Of a stretch of DNA of 64,000 nucleotides, positions 26,341 through 34,065 are shown piece after piece; within the stretch, counting starts at the first letter, position 1, and the number at the start of each line of letters is the position of its first letter. The notes under the pieces are model-generated. The model worked only from the letters and a program-made list of their open reading frames with translations, made no database searches and was not told where the DNA came from. The position numbers and the translations under genes were made by a program. The DNA comes from Paraburkholderia domus (GTDB lineage: Bacteria; Pseudomonadota; Gammaproteobacteria; Burkholderiales; Burkholderiaceae), in assembly GCF_905220705.1 (NCBI RefSeq), contig NZ_CAJNAT010000016.1, positions 99,260 through 163,259 on the forward strand, in the 5' to 3' direction.

Positions 26341-27888
26341 ATGAGATTGGCAGACTATTTCGATGCGGTAGCGCAGCTTCACCCGGACAACCTGGCGTTT
26401 GTCGACGGTGCCACCCGCATGACGTACGGCGAGGCGCAAAAATACGTTCATGCAGTCGCACATGGCCTGACTCGCGCGCGCGTGGCGGGCGCGCATGCGG
26501 CAATTTATGCGCCCAACGACTATCGGGTCAGTCTTCTGCATCTGGGTATCAACCTGGCTGACTCCGCCTGGTTGTCTGTGCACATTCGTAATTCGGTTGA
26601 GACCAATGCCGAGGTGCTCGAATACTTCGACACCGACATTGTGTTCTTTCACAGTTATTTTGAAAGCAGCGTTCCGGTGCTGAAAGCGACGCTATCGAAA
26701 GCCAGACTGTATGTCTGTATCGACGGTGCGTCAGAGCATGGGGTATCGATGGACGAATGGTTGAAGGATTGCTGGACGCCATTCCGCAATCAGCCGGAAG
26801 ACCCGGCCACGCGCGCTTTCCTGCAGCCGACTGGCGGCACCACCGGGCCGTCCAAGGGCGCGGTGCACACGCATCGAAGCCTCGAATTCATGGGGCTGGG
26901 GCTGGCTTCGGCTTTCGGCATTTCATCCAGTTCGCGTCACTTGTGCGTGGCGCCGCTGACGCATGCCGCCGGCTTGCTGGCGCTTGGCTTCACGATCAAG
27001 GGCGGTGTCAATATTCTCATGCCGGGTTTCGATCCAGATGCCTTGTTGAACTTGATCGAAACGGAAAAGGTCACTCACCTCTACCTGCCGCCCACCGCAG
27101 TCTACGGCCTGCTGGCGCATCCGAAGACGAAGGAGACGGACTTCTCGTCGCTGCAGGCGTTCATCGTGGGCGCGGCGCCGATCGCTCCGGACAAGTTCAA
27201 GGAAGCGGTGCGCGTGTTCGGCCCCATCATGTATGAAAGCTTCGGGCAGACCGAGACGCTGGTGCCGATTCTGGTCAAAGGCCCCGCCGACTATCTGAAG
27301 CAGGACGGCAGCTTCGACGAGGACGTGGTGAAGGCGGCAGGCAAAGCAGTCGACGTCGCATGCCTCGCCATCATGGACACGGAAGGCAACCTGTTGCCAG
27401 CGGGCCAGCGTGGCGAAATCGTCGTGCGCTCGTCGATGGTCATGCAGGGCTACTACAAGAAGCCTGACGACACGGCCGCCGTTTCAGCGTTCGGCTGGCA
27501 CCACACCACGGACGTCGGCGTGCGGGATGCACGGGGCTACGTCACCATCGTGGACCGCATGAAGGACATGATCGTCACCGGTGGCTTTAATGTTTTTCCC
27601 GTCGAAATCGAGAAGGTCATCCAGGGCCATCCCGCCGTTCTCGACTGCATTGTGATCGGCGTGCCGGATGACAAATGGGGCGAGGCGGTGAAAGCGGTGG
27701 TTCAGCGCAAGCCGGGGCAGAGCGTTTCCGAAGAAGAGATCATGGCGCTCTGCAAGGAACATCTGGGCAGCACCAAGACCCCGAAGAGCGTCGAGTTCTG
27801 GGCCGACCTGCCGCGCAGCGCCGTGGGCAAGTTGCTCAAGAAAGACGTGCGGGAAAAGTACTGGGACGCGCAGTGGCGCTCGGTGTGA
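26341..27888 (+). CDS. Acyl-CoA synthetase (AMP-forming ligase)
   Basis: A 515-residue ANL-superfamily ligase. Motifs in order: P-loop PTGGTTGPSKGA (about 201-212), the substrate-loop YESFGQTE, the HTTDVGVRDARGYVTIVDRMKDMI hinge region with the conserved D and R (GYVTIVDR, KDMIVTGG), and the C-terminal lysine in SAVGKLLKKDVR. It activates a carboxylic acid to its CoA thioester with ATP. GGAGGAG lies upstream of the ATG at 26341; the frame runs further upstream into the SDR gene but without support. In the gene run it activates the acid made by alcohol and aldehyde oxidation. Confidence 0.92.
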   Translation: MRLADYFDAVAQLHPDNLAFVDGATRMTYGEAQKYVHAVAHGLTRARVAGAHAAIYAPNDYRVSLLHLGINLADSAWLSVHIRNSVETNAEVLEYFDTDIVFFHSYFESSVPVLKATLSKARLYVCIDGASEHGVSMDEWLKDCWTPFRNQPEDPATRAFLQPTGGTTGPSKGAVHTHRSLEFMGLGLASAFGISSSSRHLCVAPLTHAAGLLALGFTIKGGVNILMPGFDPDALLNLIETEKVTHLYLPPTAVYGLLAHPKTKETDFSSLQAFIVGAAPIAPDKFKEAVRVFGPIMYESFGQTETLVPILVKGPADYLKQDGSFDEDVVKAAGKAVDVACLAIMDTEGNLLPAGQRGEIVVRSSMVMQGYYKKPDDTAAVSAFGWHHTTDVGVRDARGYVTIVDRMKDMIVTGGFNVFPVEIEKVIQGHPAVLDCIVIGVPDDKWGEAVKAVVQRKPGQSVSEEEIMALCKEHLGSTKTPKSVEFWADLPRSAVGKLLKKDVREKYWDAQWRSV

Positions 27889-28008
27889 GTGCTGTTGTAC
27901 CGATGCTGCGGCTGCATCGCGGCTGAAGCGCAAGGTGCGGCGGGATCAGGTACTCGAAGGAGCGCGAGCGAGAGCGCGTCGAGAACGCGGGTGAACGGGA
28001 AGGCCAAG

Positions 28009-29502
28009 ATGAAAGACGCGATTGAGAATCTGCGGGACGTGTTGTCCCGGCAACGTGAGGCATGCCTCGCCAGCCCCTATCCTGAACTCAGCCAACGCAG
28101 ACGCACGTTGAGAGAGGTGCGAGAGGCGCTGAGCCGCTACCAGGACCAACTCGCTGCGGCGATGAGCGACGATTTCGGTCGCCGCTCCGAGTTCGAATGC
28201 AAGACATTGGACGTGATGTTTCCTGCGTTGCAGATCGACCACGCGCTTGCCAACCTGCGGCGCTGGATGAAGCCGCAACGGCGGCGCACGGACCTGCTGT
28301 TTCGCACCAACATCGCCAAGGTGGTCTATCAGCCTAAAGGCGTCGTCGGCGTGATCGCGGCATGGAATTTCCCGATCGTCGAGGCGATGGGGCCCATGAT
28401 CATGGCGCTAGCAGCGGGCAATCGGGTGATGATCAAGATGTCGGAATTCTCACCACGCAGCACAGCCGTCCTGCGCGAGATGCTGGCCGACATATTTCCA
28501 GAGGATCAGGTGGCGGTGTTCGGCGGCGGCGTGGAAGTCGCTCAGGCCTTCGCGAGCTTGCCGTTCGATCACATCGTGTTTACCGGTTCGCCTGGTGTCG
28601 GCAAGGAGATCATGCGTGCGGCGTCAGCCAATCTGACACCTGTCACGCTGGAACTGGGCGGCAAATCGCCGGCTATCGTTGCGCCGTCTGCGAGCATCGC
28701 AGCCGCAGCGCGCTCGATCGCGCACGGCAAGGCATTCAACGCCGGGCAAGCTTGCGTCGCGCCGGATTACGCCCTGGTGCCGCGCAATCGGATCGACGCG
28801 TTCGTCGCCGCCGCGGTGAGCGCGTTTCAGCGCATGGTGCCCGACCCGGTCCACGATCCTGAGTACACCTGCATTGCGTCCGACCGCCACGCGAAACGCG
28901 TGCATGAACTGCTCGACGATGCGCGCGCCAAAGGCGCCACGGTGACCTCGTGCGGCACCGGAAACGGCTGGCGAGTCGTGCCCATGCAAATCGTGACAAA
29001 TGTGACGCCGGATATGCGCATCATGCAGGAAGAGCTGTTCAATCCGATCCTGCCCGTGGTGGCCTGCGATTCGTTGGACGAAGGCATCCGGTACATCACA
29101 GCGCGGCCTCGTCCTCTGGCGTTGTACTACTACGGTACGGACGCGGGCGAAATCAAACGATTGGAACAGGACGTTCACGCCGGTGGTATGACGGTCAACG
29201 ATTGGGCATGGCATGTGTTCCAGAGTGACCTGCCGTTCGGCGGCACCGGCAATTCGGGAATCGGAAGCTGGCGTGGACCGGAAGGATTCCGGGCGCTGTC
29301 GCACGGTAAGTCGGTGTTGAGGATGAAGCCCTGGTTCCCGATCGGTCTGTTTCGTCCGCCATACGGCACGCGCGTTCAACAACTGGTATCGACGCTATTC
29401 CTTGGACATGCCGACCCGGCGTTGAACATTCCGTGTTCGGCTGGGAATGAACCCCGCCGGTATGGCTCGACGGCGCAAGACACGACGAGGGAGTCGACAT
29501 GA
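28009..29502 (+). CDS. Aldehyde dehydrogenase, coniferyl-aldehyde dehydrogenase type
   Basis: A 497-residue class 3-like ALDH. It shows PKGVVGVIAAWNFPI (cofactor site), FTGSPGVGKEIM, the general base in LELGGKSP, and the nucleophilic Cys in FNAGQACVAPDY. That Cys context, with APDY following, plus FPALQIDHALANLRRWMKP at the N-terminus, is typical of coniferyl-aldehyde dehydrogenase CalB and related aromatic or long-chain ALDHs. A hydrophobic C-terminus like that of fatty-aldehyde dehydrogenases is also present. It would oxidise the aldehyde made by the GMC enzyme. The ATG at 28009 is preferred for the ribosome site and family length. Confidence 0.88.
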   Translation: MKDAIENLRDVLSRQREACLASPYPELSQRRRTLREVREALSRYQDQLAAAMSDDFGRRSEFECKTLDVMFPALQIDHALANLRRWMKPQRRRTDLLFRTNIAKVVYQPKGVVGVIAAWNFPIVEAMGPMIMALAAGNRVMIKMSEFSPRSTAVLREMLADIFPEDQVAVFGGGVEVAQAFASLPFDHIVFTGSPGVGKEIMRAASANLTPVTLELGGKSPAIVAPSASIAAAARSIAHGKAFNAGQACVAPDYALVPRNRIDAFVAAAVSAFQRMVPDPVHDPEYTCIASDRHAKRVHELLDDARAKGATVTSCGTGNGWRVVPMQIVTNVTPDMRIMQEELFNPILPVVACDSLDEGIRYITARPRPLALYYYGTDAGEIKRLEQDVHAGGMTVNDWAWHVFQSDLPFGGTGNSGIGSWRGPEGFRALSHGKSVLRMKPWFPIGLFRPPYGTRVQQLVSTLFLGHADPALNIPCSAGNEPRRYGSTAQDTTREST

Positions 29503-30800
29503 GAGCCCTGCATCTGATCCAGACCCGTGGGGTTTCCGGCGCCGGCGCGTACCAGGGCTCGAAGACCTATGCGTGGACCGTGTTCGCATTGAGTTTCGGG
29601 TTGATCCTCTCGGACTACCTGTCGCGTCAGGCGGTCGGTGCCGTATTTCCGTTTCTCAAACCCGTGTGGGGCGTATCGGATTCGCAACTGGGCGCGCTCG
29701 TCAGTGTCGTGTCGCTGGTGGTCGGCGTGATGACCATTCCGTTGTCGCTGATCGCGGATCGTTGGGGCCGCGTCAAAAGCATTACGCTGATGGCGTTTGT
29801 CTGGTGTTTTGCCACCATCGCGTGCGGCCTCGCGACCAGCTACACGCAGATGCTCGTGGCGCGTGCCATGGTGGGCTTCGGCGAGGCCGCTTACGCGGCG
29901 GCGGGCGCGGCTTTGCTCGCCCACACTTTCCCGGAGAACAAACGGTCCGCGGTGCTGGGGGCATTTCAATCGGGTGGCGTGTTCGGCTCCGTCATGGGCG
30001 TGGTGATTGGCGGTGCGGTCGCGAGCCAGTTCGGCTGGCGTTACGCCTTTTTCGCTGTCGGCGCACCGGGCCTGCTGCTCGCCGTCCTTTACCCCTTCTT
30101 TGTTCGCGATTACCAGACTCCTGCCTTGCAACAGGGTGCTTCCGGCCATGACGTCAAGGGGCGGCTGCGGTTTGCCGAAGTATTCAAAAACGTATTCGCC
30201 GCACGCTCCGGCAACTTTACGTTCGCCGCGTTCGGTCTGCAGATGGGGATTCCCGCCATTCTGATCGCCTGGGTGCCGACGTACTTCAATCGCTTCTACG
30301 GCTACGACCCGAAGAAGGCGAGCATGATCGCGGCGGCGGTGGTGCTCGTGCTGGGCTTGGGCATGCTCTTCGGCGGCGGCGTGGCCGATCGGCTGAGCAG
30401 GGGGCGGCCGCGTTATCGGGCGCTCGTGCCCGCCGCATACGCGCTGCTTTCCGCGTCGATGCTGTTTGCGGCGTTCGCCTTGCCGCCTGGCGTAGCGGGG
30501 CTTGTGCTGCTGCTCGGCGGCGCGCTCTTCGCGGCGGCGCATGGGGGCGCCGCGGTGGCGATGCTGATCGACGTCACCCATCCCGCCGTTCACGCCACCG
30601 TGACGGCAACCGCGGTGTTGGGCGCCAATTTGCTTGGCACGGCGCCGGGTCCTTATCTGGTGGGGCTCCTTTCCGACGTCGCGAATCTGCGGACAGCGCT
30701 CACTGTTGCGCCGTTGATGTCGCTGGCCGCGGCGGTTCTATTTCTGCTTGCCGCGCGCTACTACGAAGCGGATATCGCCGCGAGGAAGGCTGCCGGTTAG
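29499..30800 (+). CDS. MFS transporter
   Basis: A 433-residue major facilitator with twelve predicted membrane segments. The loop 2-3 signature is ADRWGRVKS (about residues 86-94), the second half carries the matching GGGVADRLSRGRPR, and LVARAMVGFGEAAYAAAG is the conserved helix 4. The ATG overlaps the ALDH stop by four bases. A perfect hairpin spans its stop codon, so it ends the operon. It is the likely inner-membrane importer for the sulfate ester or its organic part; the outer-membrane porin at 32635 may be the partner. Confidence 0.9.
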   Translation: MRALHLIQTRGVSGAGAYQGSKTYAWTVFALSFGLILSDYLSRQAVGAVFPFLKPVWGVSDSQLGALVSVVSLVVGVMTIPLSLIADRWGRVKSITLMAFVWCFATIACGLATSYTQMLVARAMVGFGEAAYAAAGAALLAHTFPENKRSAVLGAFQSGGVFGSVMGVVIGGAVASQFGWRYAFFAVGAPGLLLAVLYPFFVRDYQTPALQQGASGHDVKGRLRFAEVFKNVFAARSGNFTFAAFGLQMGIPAILIAWVPTYFNRFYGYDPKKASMIAAAVVLVLGLGMLFGGGVADRLSRGRPRYRALVPAAYALLSASMLFAAFALPPGVAGLVLLLGGALFAAAHGGAAVAMLIDVTHPAVHATVTATAVLGANLLGTAPGPYLVGLLSDVANLRTALTVAPLMSLAAAVLFLLAARYYEADIAARKAAG

Positions 30801-30811
30801 GACCGGCAGCC
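30788..30811 (+). terminator. Hairpin across the MFS stop codon
   Basis: GGCTGCCGGT and ACCGGCAGCC form a perfect 10-bp GC stem with a 4-nt TAGG loop that contains the stop codon. No T-run follows, but the position marks the end of the sulfatase operon. Confidence 0.6.
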
Positions 30812-31072
30812 GTCTCTGCCCGCGCCGCATGCCAGGTGCCACATGCGGTACGTCGCGCGATTCTGGCAACACTCTGAAAGACCACTCTATTGGCCGCAAT
30901 GACAGGCGCGGGATCTGCTCGCCCCGTACGATGAATCATCGATGCAATACCGCCGGAACCGGCTGGTTTGCGGGCTGATTTAGCCAAATCTCAAGCGGGT
31001 TGCTTGTTCGTCCAAGGTCATCGCCATGATTTCTACTTCGCATTTCCGGGTGGCCTACGGCTGCTGTCAATC

Positions 31073-32350
31073 ATGAATGCCGACACCGCGGTATCGCTGA
31101 CTGGCATTCATCTGATGGCGAAGCCCATCGGCGCGCTCTGCAATCTGGATTGCGGCTATTGCTTTTACCTTGAGAAGCAAAACGCGTTTCCTCCGCGCGA
31201 GCGCTTTCGCATGTCCGATGAAGTCCTCGAAGCCTATGTCCAGCGATATATTGCGGCCCAGTCGGCGCCGGAGGTCGAATTCACGTGGCAGGGCGGTGAG
31301 CCGACCTTGCTGGGGCTGGAATTCTTCGAGCGCGCCGTCGCATTGCAGCGCAAGTTTGCTCGGGGCAAGCTGATTCGCAACACCTTGCAGACCAACGGCA
31401 CCTTGCTCGACGACGAGTGGGCTGCGTTTCTTCGACGTGAGGGTTTCCTTGTGGGCGTCAGTCTGGACGGTCCGCGTGCCCTCAACGACGTGGCACGCCC
31501 TGACAAGCGCGGCCATTCGAGTTACGACGATACCGTGCGTGGCTTGGCCGCCTTGTCGCGTCACGGCGTGGATTTCAACGTGCTGGTCACGGTGTCCAGC
31601 GCCAATGTGCATCAGCCGCTGGAGATCTATCGTCATCTGAAGGAACTGGGGGCGAGTTTTATCCAGTTCAATCCGGTCGTCGAGCGCACAGCGCAGCCGG
31701 AGGAAAAGATTATCGGACTGCATTTTGGCGTTCCCCCGGCGCTTAGTTTGCCTGCCGTAGCGAAAGCGAAGCCGGTGGCGCGGGTGGCGCGGACGGAAAC
31801 AGCCGTGACGCCGCACACGGTGAACGCGCTTGCGTACGGCACATTCCTGTCCGCAGTATTCGATGAATGGGTTCGCCACGACGTCGGTACGATTCACGTG
31901 ATGAACTTCGAATGGGCACTTGCGTCGTGGTGCCAATTGCCCGCGGGCGCGTGCATTTTCAGCCCGCGTTGCGGCAAAGCTGCCATCGTCGAGCACGACG
32001 GCAGCGTCTACGCTTGCGACCATTTCATGTACCCGGAATATCGCCTCGGCAACGTCATGTCCGACGAGCTGGGCAGCATGATGTCCTCGCAGGCGCAGAT
32101 CGACTTCGGCATGGCGAAGGAAACCTCGCTCCCAGGCGAATGTCTTCGCTGCGAATTCCGCTTTGCATGCCATGGCGAGTGCCCCAAAAACCGCTTTATC
32201 GAAACGGTGGATGGCGAGCCCGGCCTCAACTATCTGTGCGCCGGCTATAAGGCCTACTTCCGCCATATCACGCCTGCGATGAACATCATGGCGCGCTTGC
32301 TGGGGCAGGGGAAGCCGGCAGACGAGGTGATGGAGATCATCCGGTCCTGA
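31073..32350 (+). CDS. Anaerobic-type sulfatase-maturating radical SAM enzyme (anSME)
   Basis: A 425-residue radical SAM enzyme. The SAM cluster cysteines are C23-x3-C27-x2-C30 (CNLDCGYC), followed by TWQGGEPTLLG and LQTNGTLLD. The C-terminal SPASM region holds CQLPAGACIFSPRCG, YACDHF, CLRCEFRFACHGECP and a last CAGYK, enough for two auxiliary [4Fe-4S] clusters. This pattern is that of anSMEs (AslB/AtsB/ChuR), which turn the Cys or Ser of a sulfatase to formylglycine. The Cys-type sulfatase at 16791 is the obvious target. The start is uncertain (ATG at 31073, weak ribosome site). It is after the operon-end hairpin and so may have its own promoter. Confidence 0.92.
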   Translation: MNADTAVSLTGIHLMAKPIGALCNLDCGYCFYLEKQNAFPPRERFRMSDEVLEAYVQRYIAAQSAPEVEFTWQGGEPTLLGLEFFERAVALQRKFARGKLIRNTLQTNGTLLDDEWAAFLRREGFLVGVSLDGPRALNDVARPDKRGHSSYDDTVRGLAALSRHGVDFNVLVTVSSANVHQPLEIYRHLKELGASFIQFNPVVERTAQPEEKIIGLHFGVPPALSLPAVAKAKPVARVARTETAVTPHTVNALAYGTFLSAVFDEWVRHDVGTIHVMNFEWALASWCQLPAGACIFSPRCGKAAIVEHDGSVYACDHFMYPEYRLGNVMSDELGSMMSSQAQIDFGMAKETSLPGECLRCEFRFACHGECPKNRFIETVDGEPGLNYLCAGYKAYFRHITPAMNIMARLLGQGKPADEVMEIIRS

Positions 32351-32634
32351 CGCCGAACCCGTGGTGTCTCGCCGACGATCGCGGCGGGACGTCCGGTTTG
32401 AATGACCTTCCGATACCGCTGACGAGAATGACTTCAGGCGCGTATCGGACAGCGGTGCTTTGACGATCTGTCGTGCGGCGCTGCCCGTCGAGGGCTGATG
32501 AGCGGCTTACACAAGCCGTTCGATGGCTGACTGCTGACCACGAGTCTCGCAGGTTGCCGGTTTTAGAAATTAATGCAGCACAAAAATTTCTGGTTGCCAC
32601 GTGGACGCCGGATCGGGTAACCCAAGGAGACAAA

Positions 32635-33759
32635 ATGAAAAGAGGTTTTGCAGCAGCAATCGCATTGGCAACAGTTGGTAGTACTGCGCATGCACAATCG
32701 TCGGTGACAATGTATGGAGCAGTGGACACGGGGTTGCTTTATCAGAACACGTCAGCGGCTTCGTACAGTCCGCTCGCGCCGAATACCGGCCATCTTTTCA
32801 AAATGAAGGACGGCGGTATTTATACCAGCATGCTCGGGTTTAAAGGAACGGAAGACCTGGGAGGCGGGTGGAAAACCAACTTCAAATTGCAAGGCGCGTT
32901 TGACAGTACCAGTGGCAAATTTGGCTTGAGCGGCACCGCCGGCGCGACGGCGCAATTCAATCAGGAGGCGTCGGTTGGTCTCGCTGGCCCGTACGGGTCG
33001 CTCACCATGGGCCGCCAGATTATCCCGCTGACCTACGCGATGGCCTACACCGATGTGCGCCAGGGTGGCTACTTCGGCAGCATCTTTACCGCGCTGGTCA
33101 GCATGAATTCCGCTGCCGGCTGGCCAGGGACCAGTACGAACGCACAGCTCGGGGCGGTGTTCGACGACAACGCCATCGTCTATGTCTCGCCGAATTTCGG
33201 CGGCGTGACGGCGAGCCTCGAATACGCACCGGGTGGTGTAGCGGGGCAGGCACAGGGCAGCACGCGCGAATCGGCGGTTTTGCAATACGACAACTACGGA
33301 CTGAAACTCGCGGCCGCCTATTACAGCGGGCACGATACCAATCCCACTCCGACAAGCGTGGCGACCGGATTGGACAACAACCGGTTCTACTACCTCGGCG
33401 CGCTGTATGCGATCAACGGCTTTACGGTCAGCACATCGTTTAGCAACGGCCGCAATCCCGCGCATCCGAAGACCACCAATTTCGACATGATCTCCGGCGG
33501 CTTAGGCTATCGGTTCACGCCGGCTTTCGAGGTGACAAGCGGCGTTTATTACATCAAGGACGAGAATAATTCAGCGAACAAATCGACCGAATTTGTGCTC
33601 GGCGCGAACTACAGTCTGTCCAAGGCCACCACGGTGTATGCGCAGGTGGGCTACGTGGACAACCAGGGCAAGATGAATCAGTCGATTGAATATGGGCAGC
33701 CTGTCGCGCCAGGTCTCAATACGACGGCGGCGATGATCGGCATCAGAAAGCGGTTCTGA
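32635..33759 (+). CDS. Gram-negative porin (Omp32/OpcP family)
   Basis: A 374-residue outer-membrane porin. The signal peptide MKRGFAAAIALATVGSTAHA is cleaved before QSSVTMYGAVDTGLLY, the family's first strand, and the protein ends in IRKRF with terminal Phe. AAGGAGA precedes the ATG. It lies downstream of the sulfatase cluster and is probably its outer-membrane entry route, but it could also be unrelated. A hairpin 20 bases after its stop acts as terminator. The 285 bases upstream (32351-32634) hold no gene and should contain its promoter. Confidence 0.92.
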   Translation: MKRGFAAAIALATVGSTAHAQSSVTMYGAVDTGLLYQNTSAASYSPLAPNTGHLFKMKDGGIYTSMLGFKGTEDLGGGWKTNFKLQGAFDSTSGKFGLSGTAGATAQFNQEASVGLAGPYGSLTMGRQIIPLTYAMAYTDVRQGGYFGSIFTALVSMNSAAGWPGTSTNAQLGAVFDDNAIVYVSPNFGGVTASLEYAPGGVAGQAQGSTRESAVLQYDNYGLKLAAAYYSGHDTNPTPTSVATGLDNNRFYYLGALYAINGFTVSTSFSNGRNPAHPKTTNFDMISGGLGYRFTPAFEVTSGVYYIKDENNSANKSTEFVLGANYSLSKATTVYAQVGYVDNQGKMNQSIEYGQPVAPGLNTTAAMIGIRKRF

Positions 33760-33779
33760 CGGCAACTGCTTACGTATTC

Positions 33780-33811
33780 CTGGGAGGGGCGCGTCAAGGG
33801 GCTCCTCCCAG
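33780..33811 (+). terminator. Terminator-like hairpin after the second porin
   Basis: CTGGGAGG and CCTCCCAG make an 8-bp stem with further GC inside. A competing pair, GGCAACT (33761) with AGTTGCC (33810), overlaps it, so two exclusive folds are possible. Confidence 0.5.
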
Positions 33812-34065
33812 TTGCCGTCATGATTCGCTTATGCAAGCAGACGGAGCGCCGTGGTGCCTGGTTCACGGGCAGTCGGGCGGCCTGGTGGGGCACCGTTAGC
33901 CTCCCCGTGTTGCGCCGGACAACATTGCGCGGGGTTATCCACAGAAAATGTTCATATCCTTGTGGACAAGTCGTGGCCATACCCGCCAAGTGATTGAACG
34001 CAGAGCGATTTCCCGATTGAACCGGCGAACATGCGCATCCAGGCAGACAGCCGGCAAGGTGCCGG

